Assembly (NCBI RefSeq): GCF_002831565.1
Contig: NZ_CP025096.1
Span: forward strand, 4,016,501-4,080,500
DNA from: Spirosoma pollinicola
Lineage (GTDB): Bacteria; Bacteroidota; Bacteroidia; Cytophagales; Spirosomataceae
Length of the DNA stretch: 64,000 bases
Direction of reading: 5' to 3'
The notes below the pieces were generated by a model. The model saw only the letters and a list, made by a program, of their open reading frames with translations, was not told the DNA's origin and did no database searches. The position numbers and the translations under genes were made by a program. Shown here in pieces: positions 42,197 through 52,299 of the stretch (position 1 is the stretch's first letter; each line of letters starts with the position of its first letter).

Positions 42197-44632
42197 TTAT
42201 TCCGACCGTAAACTTTTCACCGGATTCATCAGGGCTGCTTTCACACTTTGGAAACTCACGGTTAGCAGGGCGATGCTTATCGCCAGCACACCCGCCATCG
42301 CGAAGACCCACCACGACAGGTCGATCTTATAGGCGAAGTCCTGCAACCATTTATCCATCACATACCAGGCTACGGGAACGGCAAGGAGAATAGCGATCAA
42401 AACCAGCTTTAAAAAGTCTTTGGAAAGCAAGCCAACAATACTCGCGACCGATGCGCCAAGTACTTTGCGAACGCCAATCTCTTTGGTGCGCTGCTCGGCG
42501 GTGAACATAGCCAGCCCGAACAAACCAAGACAGGCAACGAAAATGGTGAGGCCTGCAAATAGACCGAGAATCTGACCGATTTTCTGCTCCGATTTATAGA
42601 CGTTGTTGAAGCGATCATCGAGAAACGAATAGGTAAACGGCGCTTCGGGAGCGAGTTGATCCCATTGTTTTTTCAGGTTGGCCAGCAAGCCGGTGAGGTC
42701 TTTGGTTTTCACTTTCACAATCACGGTGCCTCCCGTTTGCCCTAATGTCATGACCAATGGTGAGATGGGCTCGTGCAGGGACTTGAAATGGAAATCTTTC
42801 ACGACGCCGATGACCCGGAAGGTTGACGTATGGCCCTGGTTATCGGAGTGACTGATGGTATGGCCCACCGCATTTGACCAGCCCAATGTTTTGGCGGCTG
42901 TTTCGTTCAGAATAACGCCCAATGAATCGGTGCCATACGTTTTGGAGAAATTTCGGCCAGCCGCCAGTTGCATACCCAGGGTTGGCATATATGCATAATC
43001 GACATAATAGCGAAGCGTTTTTACGAGTTGGGTGGTGTTCGTTTCCGGGTACACGAAAAAGTTGTTGTTGTTGCTGGGCCCCGCCGGTAAATAGGTGGAT
43101 GTACTTACGTTTACAACGCGGGAGTCCTGCATGACCTGCTCCCGGAATACGGTCTCGTTTTTACCTAACAGCCAGGTTTCGGGCAATACCAGCACCTGCT
43201 CTTTATCATACCCTAATTTTTTGTTCCTGATGTAGTTAAGCTGTTGATAAACAACGGTTGTGCCAACGGTCAGAATAATTGAAATGGAGAACTGGACAAC
43301 AACCAGCCCGCTCCGCAAGCCAATACTCTGGCGGCTACCCGTAAATTTGGCACTTTTCAGCACAACGATCGGCTTGAACGACGACAGGAAAAAGGCGGGG
43401 TAGCTACCCGCCAGTATGCCAACCAGTACACCCAGAAGCAACAGGCCGGGCAAGAGCCAGAACGTAGTGAAGAAATTTAAGGTCAATGCCTTGTCCGCCA
43501 ATTCGTTAAAGGCCGGTAGTGCCAGGTACACCAGCCCGACGGCGAGTGCCAGTGCCAGGGCTGTCAGCAGGAGTGATTCGACTAAAAATTGACTGGTCAG
43601 GCTGCTTCGCACCGAGCCCATTACTTTCCGAATACCGACTTCTTTGGCGCGTTTTGCCGCTCCGGCTGTAGACAGGTTCATAAAGTTGATGCAGGCAATG
43701 ATGAGCATGAACAGCGCGATTGACCCAAAAATATAGACGTACTGAATGTTGCCGTTTGTACCCAGATCATAAGCGAAATCCGAATGCAAGTGAATGTCTG
43801 TGAGTGGTTGCAGATACAAACCTATATCATTGCCTTTTTTGCGGAATTGAGCCAGACTCATGCCCATAGATTGCTGCAATTGAGGCCCCATGTATTTTTC
43901 AACGACCTGCGGCAGTTTGGCCTCCAATTGGGTATAATCGTAACCTTTGGGAAGCACCAGATACGTAAAGAATTCAGAGGTCATCCAGGATGACGCCTTA
44001 GCCTCCGGGATGCTGGACATCGACAGGAACAGGTCAAAATGAAAGTGAGAGTTGACGGGAACCTGATCGATAACGCCCGTAACCTGATAGGTGGCGTTCC
44101 AGCTTTTCATCGCGATCATTTTCCCTATCGGGTTCTGATTGCCAAAGTATTTGCTGGCCATTGCCTTCGTAATGACGGCGGTGTTGGGTCGGTTCAGGGC
44201 CGTTTTTGCATTCGGTCCGGCGTCCCGGCCTTCCAGAAGCGGCAGTGTGAATACTTGAAAAAAGTTAGAATCGACAAAGGCGACGGAGGCATCTCTGAAT
44301 GTCTTGTTGTCGACCGTAACGACCGGAACGCCCCCCTGACGAATTCGGGTCGCTTCCTCTACTTCCGGGTAGTCGGCCTTTAGGGTTTGCGCAGTTGGCG
44401 GCATCACGTGGGCCTCGTTCATTTTGCCTCCTGCCGATGTTCCCCGGAAAATAACGCGGACGATGCGGTCGGCCTTTTCGTTGAAGCGGTCGTAGCTCAA
44501 TTCGTCGAGCACGAACAGCATAATAAGCAGACAAGTCGCCAGCCCCAGCGCTAACCCGACGATGTTGATAGCCGAGAACGCCCGGTTGCGAACCAGATTC
44601 CGCCAGGCGATTTTGATATAGTTTTGTAACAT
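42197..44632 (-). CDS. MacB/FtsX-like ABC permease, sigma-54-driven
   Basis: The 811-residue permease begins MLQNYIKIAWRNLVRN at the ATG 44632. TM1 at about 20-42, periplasmic domain 1, three TM helices with KEVGIRKVMGSV near 327, linker TM (LVVVQFSISIILTVGTTVVY), periplasmic domain 2 and the terminal TM bundle with KEIGVRKVLGAS near 716; it ends NPVKSLRSE. It most resembles the permease at 59743 (shared VLPETWLLGKNETVF / VIQDSYMLGQNEPVF, and SPLVMTLG / APLMMLLG), suggesting an older duplication across the array. First gene of an operon with the permease at 39731. Confidence 0.94.
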   Translation of the reverse strand: MLQNYIKIAWRNLVRNRAFSAINIVGLALGLATCLLIMLFVLDELSYDRFNEKADRIVRVIFRGTSAGGKMNEAHVMPPTAQTLKADYPEVEEATRIRQGGVPVVTVDNKTFRDASVAFVDSNFFQVFTLPLLEGRDAGPNAKTALNRPNTAVITKAMASKYFGNQNPIGKMIAMKSWNATYQVTGVIDQVPVNSHFHFDLFLSMSSIPEAKASSWMTSEFFTYLVLPKGYDYTQLEAKLPQVVEKYMGPQLQQSMGMSLAQFRKKGNDIGLYLQPLTDIHLHSDFAYDLGTNGNIQYVYIFGSIALFMLIIACINFMNLSTAGAAKRAKEVGIRKVMGSVRSSLTSQFLVESLLLTALALALAVGLVYLALPAFNELADKALTLNFFTTFWLLPGLLLLGVLVGILAGSYPAFFLSSFKPIVVLKSAKFTGSRQSIGLRSGLVVVQFSISIILTVGTTVVYQQLNYIRNKKLGYDKEQVLVLPETWLLGKNETVFREQVMQDSRVVNVSTSTYLPAGPSNNNNFFVYPETNTTQLVKTLRYYVDYAYMPTLGMQLAAGRNFSKTYGTDSLGVILNETAAKTLGWSNAVGHTISHSDNQGHTSTFRVIGVVKDFHFKSLHEPISPLVMTLGQTGGTVIVKVKTKDLTGLLANLKKQWDQLAPEAPFTYSFLDDRFNNVYKSEQKIGQILGLFAGLTIFVACLGLFGLAMFTAEQRTKEIGVRKVLGASVASIVGLLSKDFLKLVLIAILLAVPVAWYVMDKWLQDFAYKIDLSWWVFAMAGVLAISIALLTVSFQSVKAALMNPVKSLRSE

Positions 44633-44675
44633 GGGTACTCGACGTTTGTGCAGACTAAATATTGCTTGTATATAC

Positions 44676-44690
44676 CCAAATGGCGTACCA
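44676..44690 (-). promoter_or_regulatory. Sigma-54 (-24/-12) promoter 5
   Basis: On the minus strand TGGTAC (44690-44685), GCCAT, TTGG (44679-44676), followed by GTATATAC. The predicted start is about 32 bp before the ATG at 44632. Confidence 0.8.
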
Positions 44691-44743
44691 TAATTTCAAG
44701 TACCTCATTTTTAATAAGATAGTCTTTTTGGACGAATAGTTAA

Positions 44744-44780
44744 TGTCCGCAAATGGACGGTTTTCGTACAATTGCGGACA
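44744..44780. promoter_or_regulatory. Paired activator sites of promoter 5
   Basis: Proximal TGTCC-N6-GGACG at 44744-44759 and distal CGTAC-N6-GGACA at 44765-44780, 21 bp apart; 54 bp above the -24 box. The distal site ends 16 bp before the stop codon of the next permease gene. Confidence 0.77.
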
Positions 44781-44796
44781 CCCGCCAGTTGACAAT

Positions 44797-47223
44797 TTAC
44801 TCCGATCTAAGGCTTTTTACCGGGTTCATCAAGGCCGCTTTGATACTCTGGAAGCTCACCGTTGCCAGGGCAATAAAGATGGCCGACAGACCAACGCCGA
44901 TGAACACCCAGGGGCTTATGTCGATGCGGTACGAATAGTTATTCAGCCACGTTTGCATGCCAAACCACGCCAGCGGCACCGCAATACACAACGCAATCAG
45001 CACCAGTTTGATAAAGCCACGGGAAAGCATCAGGACGATGCCGGGAATGCTGGCGCCCATCACTTTGCGGATACCGATTTCCTTGGTTCGCTGTTCGACC
45101 ATGAGCAGGGCAATGGCAAACAAACCGATACACGACAGCAAAATAGCCACGCCCGATGCCAGACTCAATATCTGCGAAAGCTGCTCTTCGTTTTGATACC
45201 ACGCGTCGACGTTTTCGTCCAGAAACGTACCCATAAACTCCGACTGGGGCGCTACTTCGGCCCACACCTTCTGAAGCTTCTCCATCGAGCCGGATAGATT
45301 TTGTGGCGACACCCGGACAAAGACGTAATGAATGGGTTCAGAGCCCGATAGGTACATGGTTATCGGGTTGGCGTTATCGGCGACGGAATACAGGCGGAAG
45401 TCGGGCACGACGCCGATGATCTGCGATTTAGTGCCGGTTGTGTCGTCATCATCGCCGAGCAACATACCGACCGGATTGGTCACCCCCATCATTTTGGCCA
45501 TACTCTGCGTAACGATGACCCGATTGACCGAATCACTGGCATAGGCCCGGTTAAAATCGCGCCCGGCCAGCGGCTTTATTTTAAGCGTTTTGAGGTAATC
45601 GAAATCGACCAGTAAGACATCGGTTGAGATTTTCTTGCCTTTGTTGGTGTACCCGACGGTCGATCTTGAACTCACGCGATCTTTGCCTTTTCCCAGGTTA
45701 ACACTGGTTCCTGTCAGGGCCAGCACCGTTGGGTCGTTAGCCAGTTTATTCCGTAGTCGCTGCAACACCTGCCGACCGTCTACCTGCGTGCCCACCGGAA
45801 TACTAATCACCTGCTCCTTGTCGAAACCGAGCGGACTCTGGCGCAAATGACCTACCTGCTGAAACGCAATGACGGTGCAGCAAACCAGCAGGCAGGAGAG
45901 CGTAAACTGCGTGACGATGAGTGCATTGCGCAGCACTCCCGGCCGCTTGGTTGTCACTTTACCTTTAAGTACCTCAACCGTATTGAACTTCGCCATCTGC
46001 CAGGCCGGATATCCACCCGCTACCAGCGTAACCAGCGCAATAACGAATCCGCAAAGGGCTATAAACCCAGGCTGGAGTGCATAGGCCAGTTGGAGTTTGG
46101 CCCCAAACTGAGCGTTGAAGGCAGGCATGAGCAGGTAAGCCAGCACCGCTCCGGCCAGAAAACCCACGACGCAGATCAAGCCTGACTCGCTCCAGATCTG
46201 GACGAACAGACTGCTTTTGAGCGCACCCAGCGATTTGCGAACGCCAATCTCCCGCCCCCGGGTAAATGACCGGGCAATACTCAGGTTGATGAAATTGATG
46301 CAGGCAATGGCCAGAATAAAAAAGGCCATGCCCATCAGGACGTAGATCACCGCAATGGGCGTGCCTTTGCTATCGCTCAGATCCCGGTTGAAGTGAACAT
46401 TGGCGAGTTTCTGTAAACGCACAGCAAACAGATCACCGCGTGCATCGGGCTGGGCCTTTTTCTTCCTGAGTTCTTCGATAGCGCCTTGGTAATACTTCTG
46501 TGCAAAGGGTTTTAAGCGATTCTCAAAGGCGGCCTGATCGACCTGAGCCGGTAGTTTTACGAAAACGGTATGTGAATTATTATCCCATTTGTCTTTGCCG
46601 TCCTGATAATTAGGGACATTCTCAATGCGAACCAGCGCATCGAATCGAACCGATGAATTATCGGGGACATCGGCCGCAACGCCCGTCACGACATAATCTT
46701 TCTGACGGCCATCGTTACCCATTCGCAGCCGTTTTCCTACTGGATTTGCCGTGCCAAACAGGTCTTTCGCCATGTTCTCGCTAATCACAATATTACTCAA
46801 CTCGCGCAGAACTGTTTCCCGGTTTCCGGCCAGGAGCGGAAACGAAAAGATGGTCAGGAAGTCGGGGTCCGTGAAGTTGATCAGCTTGTCGAAATACTTG
46901 CCGTTGGCTTCGACCAGACTTTTTCGACCGGTCATGACGCGCGTGGCTTCGAGCTCGGGGAAGTCGGCGCTGAGGGCGGGGGCAAAGGGTAAGGGCAAGT
47001 TGCCACTTTTCGTCGGATTCTCGGGATCGTTACTGAATAGATACGTCTGAAAAATCCGGTCGCCATCCGTATGGAACGAGTCAAATGTCAGGTGCATATA
47101 AGCCGTCAACAGCAGGAAGACGCCGATGCAGAAAGCTACACCCAGCCCAACGACATTGATAGCGGCATACCCCCGGTTTCTCCAGAGATTGCGGAAGGCG
47201 ATTTTGAGATAGTTGGTTAGCAT
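44797..47223 (-). CDS. MacB/FtsX-like ABC permease, last gene of the eight-gene run
   Basis: The 808-residue permease begins MLTNYLKIAFRNLWRN. Its TM1 is unusual (VVGLGVAFCIGVFLLLTAYM, with Cys). First coupling motif REIGVRKSLGAL near 323, preceded by the divergent NFINLSIARSFTRG; linker TM ALIVTQFTLSCLLVCCTVIA with three cysteines; second coupling motif KEIGIRKVMGAS near 711, preceded by IALLMVEQRT. It ends NPVKSLRSE. It is among the more divergent members of the array. A purine-rich 86-bp gap separates it from the gene upstream. Confidence 0.93.
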   Translation of the reverse strand: MLTNYLKIAFRNLWRNRGYAAINVVGLGVAFCIGVFLLLTAYMHLTFDSFHTDGDRIFQTYLFSNDPENPTKSGNLPLPFAPALSADFPELEATRVMTGRKSLVEANGKYFDKLINFTDPDFLTIFSFPLLAGNRETVLRELSNIVISENMAKDLFGTANPVGKRLRMGNDGRQKDYVVTGVAADVPDNSSVRFDALVRIENVPNYQDGKDKWDNNSHTVFVKLPAQVDQAAFENRLKPFAQKYYQGAIEELRKKKAQPDARGDLFAVRLQKLANVHFNRDLSDSKGTPIAVIYVLMGMAFFILAIACINFINLSIARSFTRGREIGVRKSLGALKSSLFVQIWSESGLICVVGFLAGAVLAYLLMPAFNAQFGAKLQLAYALQPGFIALCGFVIALVTLVAGGYPAWQMAKFNTVEVLKGKVTTKRPGVLRNALIVTQFTLSCLLVCCTVIAFQQVGHLRQSPLGFDKEQVISIPVGTQVDGRQVLQRLRNKLANDPTVLALTGTSVNLGKGKDRVSSRSTVGYTNKGKKISTDVLLVDFDYLKTLKIKPLAGRDFNRAYASDSVNRVIVTQSMAKMMGVTNPVGMLLGDDDDTTGTKSQIIGVVPDFRLYSVADNANPITMYLSGSEPIHYVFVRVSPQNLSGSMEKLQKVWAEVAPQSEFMGTFLDENVDAWYQNEEQLSQILSLASGVAILLSCIGLFAIALLMVEQRTKEIGIRKVMGASIPGIVLMLSRGFIKLVLIALCIAVPLAWFGMQTWLNNYSYRIDISPWVFIGVGLSAIFIALATVSFQSIKAALMNPVKSLRSE

Positions 47224-47309
47224 GAGAAAAGGGAGGATGGAGGAGGGGGAAGAAAGGGAGGAGGGGGGAGCGTCAGCAATTCCTTTTGTCCTTCTTCCCT
47301 TTCCTCTTT
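47224..47309. repeat. Purine/pyrimidine imperfect inverted repeat
   Basis: An 86-bp gap between two permeases: a purine tract (47225-47270, GGGAGGATGGAGGAGGGGG...) faces a pyrimidine tract (47281-47311, CCTTCTTCCCTTTCCTC...). The arms pair only imperfectly. A similar pyrimidine tract is at 1-36 of the window. Confidence 0.6.
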
Positions 47310-49718
47310 TTATTCCGTTTTAAGTGATTTGACCGGATTCATCAAGGCCGCTTTGATACTCTGGAAACTCACTGTCAACGCAGCCACTGCTATCGTTGCC
47401 AGAAGGGCAATAAGAAAGATGCCGGGTGCAAGTGAGATCTTGTACTTAAAATTGTTTAGCCAACGGCTCATCACCCACCAGGCCAGCGGCACTGCCAGTG
47501 TGAAGGCGATTAAGATCAATCGCACGAACTCCCGGCTCAGCAACCACAGAATGTTACTCACACTGGCCCCCAATACCTTGCGAACGCCAATTTCTTTGGT
47601 TTTTTGCGCCACCATAAACAACACCAGACCGTATAGACCCATGCAACCAATCAGCAGGGCTACCCCGGCAAAGAAGTTGATGAGATTTCCCATTGTTTGC
47701 TCCTGCTGGTAGCTGCGCTCGATCCGATCGTCGACAAACTGGGTAGCAAAGAAATTGTCGGGGTACACCCGGCTGTAGGCGGTTTCTAACTGCTTGATAG
47801 CCCGCTGATAATTGGTGGATCGTAGCTGCACGCTGGCCGAGTAGTACCCGCTGGCCAGCGTCGTCAGAAACATTGGATCGATACTCGATTTAAGGTCTGA
47901 CTGGTTATAGTCCTTCAAAACGCCGACCACTTCCAGTCCCAGCGGTACGAAGCCTCCCCGGTGCAGATGCTTACCAAGTACGTCCGTTGGTTTTAGTCCC
48001 AGTCTTCGGACGAACGTTTCGTTTACCAGGGCCTCGCGGGCGGTGTCGGACCGTTGCAGATTGCGCCCGGCCACGAGTTTCAGACCATACAGCCCTACGT
48101 AATCGGCATCGATAAACGCCTGTTGCGGGCCAAATTTTTCGTCTTCGGTATGGGTGTCAAAGCGGATGGTCGTATGACTTGTCGAGGTCGACTGCGGTGG
48201 ACCGCCCATGGAGTAGCTGATCTGATCGACGTCGGGCAGGGCGGTAGCCAGATTACGGAAGGTGTTCAGCTTTGTTACGTCCTGACTCGGTAAATCCGGC
48301 AGCGATATCGTCAGGATGGCGTCTTTGCGGAACCCCAAATCCTTTTCCCGAACATAACGCAGTTGGCTGGCTACCACGACCAGCCCGATGATGAGCACCT
48401 GCGAAATGGCAAACTGTGTCACCACCAGCCCCCGCCGGATCGAGATGCCGCCCGCCTGCCGCGTCGTTAGCCGCCCCGCTAGGGCTACTACGGGCCGGAA
48501 ACCTGCCAATACCAACGCCGGGTACAGACCCGCCAAGAGGGTAACGCCAACGATCAGCACCAGCAACCACCCGATAATTGAGGGGGAGAAATAGAATGTG
48601 AACCGGAACACCCCGTGCAGATACGTTTGCGCCAGCGTCTGCCCATATTGAAACAAGCCAATCGCCAGTGCCGTAGCCGCCAGCACAATCAGTGCCGTTT
48701 CGCCCATAAACTGCCAGAAGAGTTGCGATTGGGTGCTGCCTAACACCTTCCGCACCCCTACTTCCCGCGCCCGGCTGAGTGCCTGCGCCGTGGCCAGATT
48801 GACGAAGTTGATACTAGCCGTTCCAATTAACAGAAGACCAATGGCAAACAGGGACAGCAACAGACCCCGGCTCACCCCACCAAAGTCGGCCGAGAGGTGC
48901 ATGGCGCTAAACGGCTGGGCGGGGTAATCGGTTTTTCTGGCATTTTTCGGGTTGTTCTTTTTCACAAATGCCAGCATCTGCCGATTCCAGTTGGCGGCTG
49001 TGTAGTGACTGTTGAATATAGCGAAACAGTGCGTACTTCCATTCGTGTTATCGAACGGCTCCGCTTCCGGACTACTGCCACGCTGTTCTTTCAAGGTCGA
49101 CCACGAGGCTATAATCGAGTACGCCAGATCGGTATTGTCTTTGTAATCAGCAAAAACGCCTACCACCCGCGCCGGGGTGCGGGCGTCGAGCCGAATGGTA
49201 AGGCCCAGCACATTGTTGATCGTACCGAAGTAGGTACGGGCTCTATCTGCGCTGATAACGACCGTGCCGGGTTGCGTTAGATCGTCGGGACCACCGGCCA
49301 GCCAGGTATAATCGAAAATCTGGAAGAAGGCCGGTTCTGCAAACGCCCCGGCATGGTCCGTATCTTTTATTTTTTTCCCCGGACCAGTGACTGTGGGCAC
49401 CAGCACCATCGGCTCATACCACTCCTCCAGCATCGCCACGTGTTCAATCTCCGGGTGATCGGTACGGAGTGCTTTTCCGAATGGATAGGGTATACCATTG
49501 GTATTAAAATCACCCTCCGGCGATATGAATTTGGATGTGAACTGATAAATGCGGTCGTAGTTGTGGTGGTGCCGGTCGATCTGGTAGTGGTAGCGCACGA
49601 GCGCAAAAATCAGCAGCGCACAGCCAATACCCAGCCCCAATCCAACGACGTTGATAAAGGCGTACGTGCTGTTTTTGCGCAGATTCCGCCAGGCGATTTT
49701 CAGATAGTTGGTTAGCAT
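47310..49718 (-). CDS. MacB/FtsX-like ABC permease (subgroup A)
   Basis: The 802-residue permease begins MLTNYLKIAWRNLRKN. First coupling motif REVGVRKVLGST near 316; linker TM IRRGLVVTQFAISQVLIIGL; second coupling motif KEIGVRKVLGAS near 705, preceded by GCMGLYGLVLFMVAQKT; it ends NPVKSLKTE. Together with the permeases at 4726 and 49731 it forms subgroup A (RRGL-V-x-QF-x-I-x-Q, CxGLYG and no IEQ/AEQRT before the second motif). The first periplasmic domain has a His-rich start (YHYQIDRHHHNYDR). It is 12 bp after the permease at 49731. Confidence 0.93.
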   Translation of the reverse strand: MLTNYLKIAWRNLRKNSTYAFINVVGLGLGIGCALLIFALVRYHYQIDRHHHNYDRIYQFTSKFISPEGDFNTNGIPYPFGKALRTDHPEIEHVAMLEEWYEPMVLVPTVTGPGKKIKDTDHAGAFAEPAFFQIFDYTWLAGGPDDLTQPGTVVISADRARTYFGTINNVLGLTIRLDARTPARVVGVFADYKDNTDLAYSIIASWSTLKEQRGSSPEAEPFDNTNGSTHCFAIFNSHYTAANWNRQMLAFVKKNNPKNARKTDYPAQPFSAMHLSADFGGVSRGLLLSLFAIGLLLIGTASINFVNLATAQALSRAREVGVRKVLGSTQSQLFWQFMGETALIVLAATALAIGLFQYGQTLAQTYLHGVFRFTFYFSPSIIGWLLVLIVGVTLLAGLYPALVLAGFRPVVALAGRLTTRQAGGISIRRGLVVTQFAISQVLIIGLVVVASQLRYVREKDLGFRKDAILTISLPDLPSQDVTKLNTFRNLATALPDVDQISYSMGGPPQSTSTSHTTIRFDTHTEDEKFGPQQAFIDADYVGLYGLKLVAGRNLQRSDTAREALVNETFVRRLGLKPTDVLGKHLHRGGFVPLGLEVVGVLKDYNQSDLKSSIDPMFLTTLASGYYSASVQLRSTNYQRAIKQLETAYSRVYPDNFFATQFVDDRIERSYQQEQTMGNLINFFAGVALLIGCMGLYGLVLFMVAQKTKEIGVRKVLGASVSNILWLLSREFVRLILIAFTLAVPLAWWVMSRWLNNFKYKISLAPGIFLIALLATIAVAALTVSFQSIKAALMNPVKSLKTE

Positions 49719-49730
49719 GATCGTGTTGGG

Positions 49731-52181
49731 TTATTCCGATTTCAACGATTTGACTGGGTTCATCAGGGCGGCTTTGATACTCTGGAAACTTACCGTCAGC
49801 AGGGCGATGCCCACAGCCAGCAAGCCCGCCAGCGCGAACATCCACCATTCGATATCGATCTTGTAGACGAATTTTTGCAGCCATTTATCCATCACGTACC
49901 ACGCCACCGGCGAACTGATCACAAGGGCAATCAACACGAGCCGGATGAAATCAAGGGAGAACAAGCCGAATATGTGGGCCACCGATGCGCCAAGCACCTT
50001 TCGTACACCCACTTCTTTGGTTCTGGTTTCGGCCATGAACGCCACGACGCCGTAGAGACCCAGGCAACCAATGAACAGCGCAATACCCGCCAGCAACTGA
50101 AACAGCGAATATACCTGCTGTTCACTTTTGTAAAAATTTGCCAGTGTCTCATCCAGAAATTCATAGCTGAAAACGAATTCGGGGAAAGTCGCTGTCCAGG
50201 CGGTTTCAACCTGTTTCAGGAGTTGGCTGATGCCTTCGGTGCCGCCCTGCCGGGTCGATAGTTTGATCGCGATGGTTCGGTAGTTGCCCCGCTGGGTGGT
50301 CAGAACGCTCGGCTCGACCTGTTCCCGCAGCGAAAACATGTTGAAATCTTTAACCACCCCCACAATTGGTTTTTTTACAGACTCGCCCGCCACCGTCATC
50401 AGCTTGCCAAGTACCTGTTCGGGTTTCTGAAAGCCCAGCCGTTTCATAAACGTCTCGTTGATAACCAACTCACGGATGGAGTCGGCGGGTTGGTACAGGC
50501 GTCCGGCCAGTAATTTCAGGCCATAGGTACGCACATAGGCGGTGTCGGCGGGGCGCATCAGAACGCCGTAGCCGGGGTCTTTGTCGTCATTTCCAAACCG
50601 GAAACCCGTTGTCCAGTTGCTGGTCGACGAGGGGCTTGTCATGCCGAAGCTGATTGACTGTATGCCCGGCAGGCCGGTAAGTTTGGCGCGTAAATTGGCA
50701 ATCTTTCCCGGGTCGTTGTCGGGTAGCGGCATCGTTAGGACAGCCTCCTTATCGTAGCCCAGATCGGCCGAACGGAAAAAACTCATCTGATTGTAGGCGA
50801 TGATTGTGCCAATAATCAGCAACTGAGAAATGGCAAACTGGCCCACGATAAGCCCCCGGCGGAGCGTCAGATACCGGCCCGTTCCTGTTGCCTGGATTTT
50901 TCCTTTGAGCGCCAGAATGGGTTGATAACCCGACAGCACCAGCGCCGGATAAAAGCCCGCCAGTACGGTGGTCAGTACGCCCAGCGCCAGTAAAAAGCCA
51001 AGCACAATGGGGCTGAATAAGGTTACGGCTCCCGGCTTGATATTGAGCAGTTCGCCAACGTAGGGTAAGGAGAGTTCAGCAACAAACAGCGCAAGGACAA
51101 CCGCCATTCCGGTTAGTACACTGGTTTCGCCCAGAAACTGACGAACCAGTTGACCACGCGTGCTCCCCAATACTTTCCGAACGCCCACTTCCCTCGACCG
51201 TCGGATGGCCTGTGCCGTGGCCAGATTGATGAAGTTAATGCAGGCCGTTCCCAGAATGAAGAGGCCAATCAGCACCATCGCCCAGATCATCTCGATGCTG
51301 ATGCTGCGTTGCGCGTAATTCGTAATGTTGGTCGCGAAGTGAATTTCAGTTAGGGGTTGTAGCACATACGCCAGTGTTTTAGCATCCTCGGGAGCGTGGT
51401 ATTTGTTGACAAAGCCCACCAACTGACGTTCCATCCGGGCCGCTGGCGTTTCGGCCCCGGCCGAAGCAGGGGGGAGCATCATATAGATCTGAGCTCCGCC
51501 GTAGGACGATTTCCAGTCGTCGGGGGGCGAGGTAAGGCCATACGCCAGCACCGACGCGTGCGACAGAAACACATCGAACGGCATACTGCTCGTAGGGAGT
51601 GGGTCCTGAATGATGCCCGTCACGACAAAGTCCATCCGGTTCTCCATCCGGATAGTTTTGCCCATCGGGTTTGTGTCCCCGAAGTACTTATGGGCGATTC
51701 GATCCGAAAGCACCACCGTATTCGGGTTGGTCAGCGCCGTTTGCGGACTGCCTTTTTCCCAGGTATAATCGAAGAGGTTAAAATATTCCGGTTCTGCAAA
51801 GGCTATCACGCCATCTGTTTCCTGAAAACGTTTGGTCTCGGCACTCGCTTTGCCCGGCACGGCGACCAGCGCCGATTTGACCCGGCTAACCAGGGTAAGC
51901 TGGTGTTTCAACTCTGGGAAATCATTGCGGAGGGCTGCCAGCGCCGGAAACGTGATACCCGTATTCGGCTTGCCGTTTGGGTCGGTTTTATCTGCTCCGA
52001 GCATCCGGTAAATACGGTCGGCGTTGGCGTTGTGTTTGTCGAAACTCAGTTCATAGCGAACGGCCACGAACAGCAGCAAACAGCAGGCAAGGCCCAGCGT
52101 CAGGCCCAGCACATTGATGGTGGAGTAACTCCAGTTGCGCTTCAGGGCGCGGAGGGCGGTAGTGAAATAGCTTTTGAGCAT
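49731..52181 (-). CDS. MacB/FtsX-like ABC permease (subgroup A)
   Basis: The 816-residue permease begins MLKSYFTTALRALKRN, a start shifted from the MLTNYLKIA type. TM1 (LGLTLGLACCLLLFVAVRYE), first coupling motif REVGVRKVLGST near 327, linker TM LRRGLIVGQFAISQLLIIGT, second coupling motif KEVGVRKVLGAS near 720 after GCLGLYGVVAFMAETRT, C-terminus NPVKSLKSE. Sequence features and the identical RST-R/REVGVRKVLGST motif tie it to its neighbour at 47310, which follows after only 12 bp; the two look like a local duplication. Role: half of an ABC efflux or lipid/protein-handling complex, partner unseen. Confidence 0.93.
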   Translation of the reverse strand: MLKSYFTTALRALKRNWSYSTINVLGLTLGLACCLLLFVAVRYELSFDKHNANADRIYRMLGADKTDPNGKPNTGITFPALAALRNDFPELKHQLTLVSRVKSALVAVPGKASAETKRFQETDGVIAFAEPEYFNLFDYTWEKGSPQTALTNPNTVVLSDRIAHKYFGDTNPMGKTIRMENRMDFVVTGIIQDPLPTSSMPFDVFLSHASVLAYGLTSPPDDWKSSYGGAQIYMMLPPASAGAETPAARMERQLVGFVNKYHAPEDAKTLAYVLQPLTEIHFATNITNYAQRSISIEMIWAMVLIGLFILGTACINFINLATAQAIRRSREVGVRKVLGSTRGQLVRQFLGETSVLTGMAVVLALFVAELSLPYVGELLNIKPGAVTLFSPIVLGFLLALGVLTTVLAGFYPALVLSGYQPILALKGKIQATGTGRYLTLRRGLIVGQFAISQLLIIGTIIAYNQMSFFRSADLGYDKEAVLTMPLPDNDPGKIANLRAKLTGLPGIQSISFGMTSPSSTSNWTTGFRFGNDDKDPGYGVLMRPADTAYVRTYGLKLLAGRLYQPADSIRELVINETFMKRLGFQKPEQVLGKLMTVAGESVKKPIVGVVKDFNMFSLREQVEPSVLTTQRGNYRTIAIKLSTRQGGTEGISQLLKQVETAWTATFPEFVFSYEFLDETLANFYKSEQQVYSLFQLLAGIALFIGCLGLYGVVAFMAETRTKEVGVRKVLGASVAHIFGLFSLDFIRLVLIALVISSPVAWYVMDKWLQKFVYKIDIEWWMFALAGLLAVGIALLTVSFQSIKAALMNPVKSLKSE

Positions 52182-52294
52182 TGTAGTGCCGACCGTCCCG
52201 GTCGGGTGTTAAGGGCTGTATTGGTTACATTCGTTAGTCTGTTTGCCTATGAATTCGATTAGCAACTCACCCGACCGTCCCGGTCGGTACTACA
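52182..52294. repeat. Composite CCGACCGTCCCGGTCGG element
   Basis: Two 27-bp copies (52182-52208 and 52268-52294) face each other, each itself near-palindromic (CCGACC-N5-GGTCGG) and bounded by TGTAGT/ACTACA. Between them is a 59-bp unique spacer. A single copy is at 57119-57145. The element fills the gap between two permease genes. Confidence 0.9.
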
Positions 52295-52299
52295 GGTCA

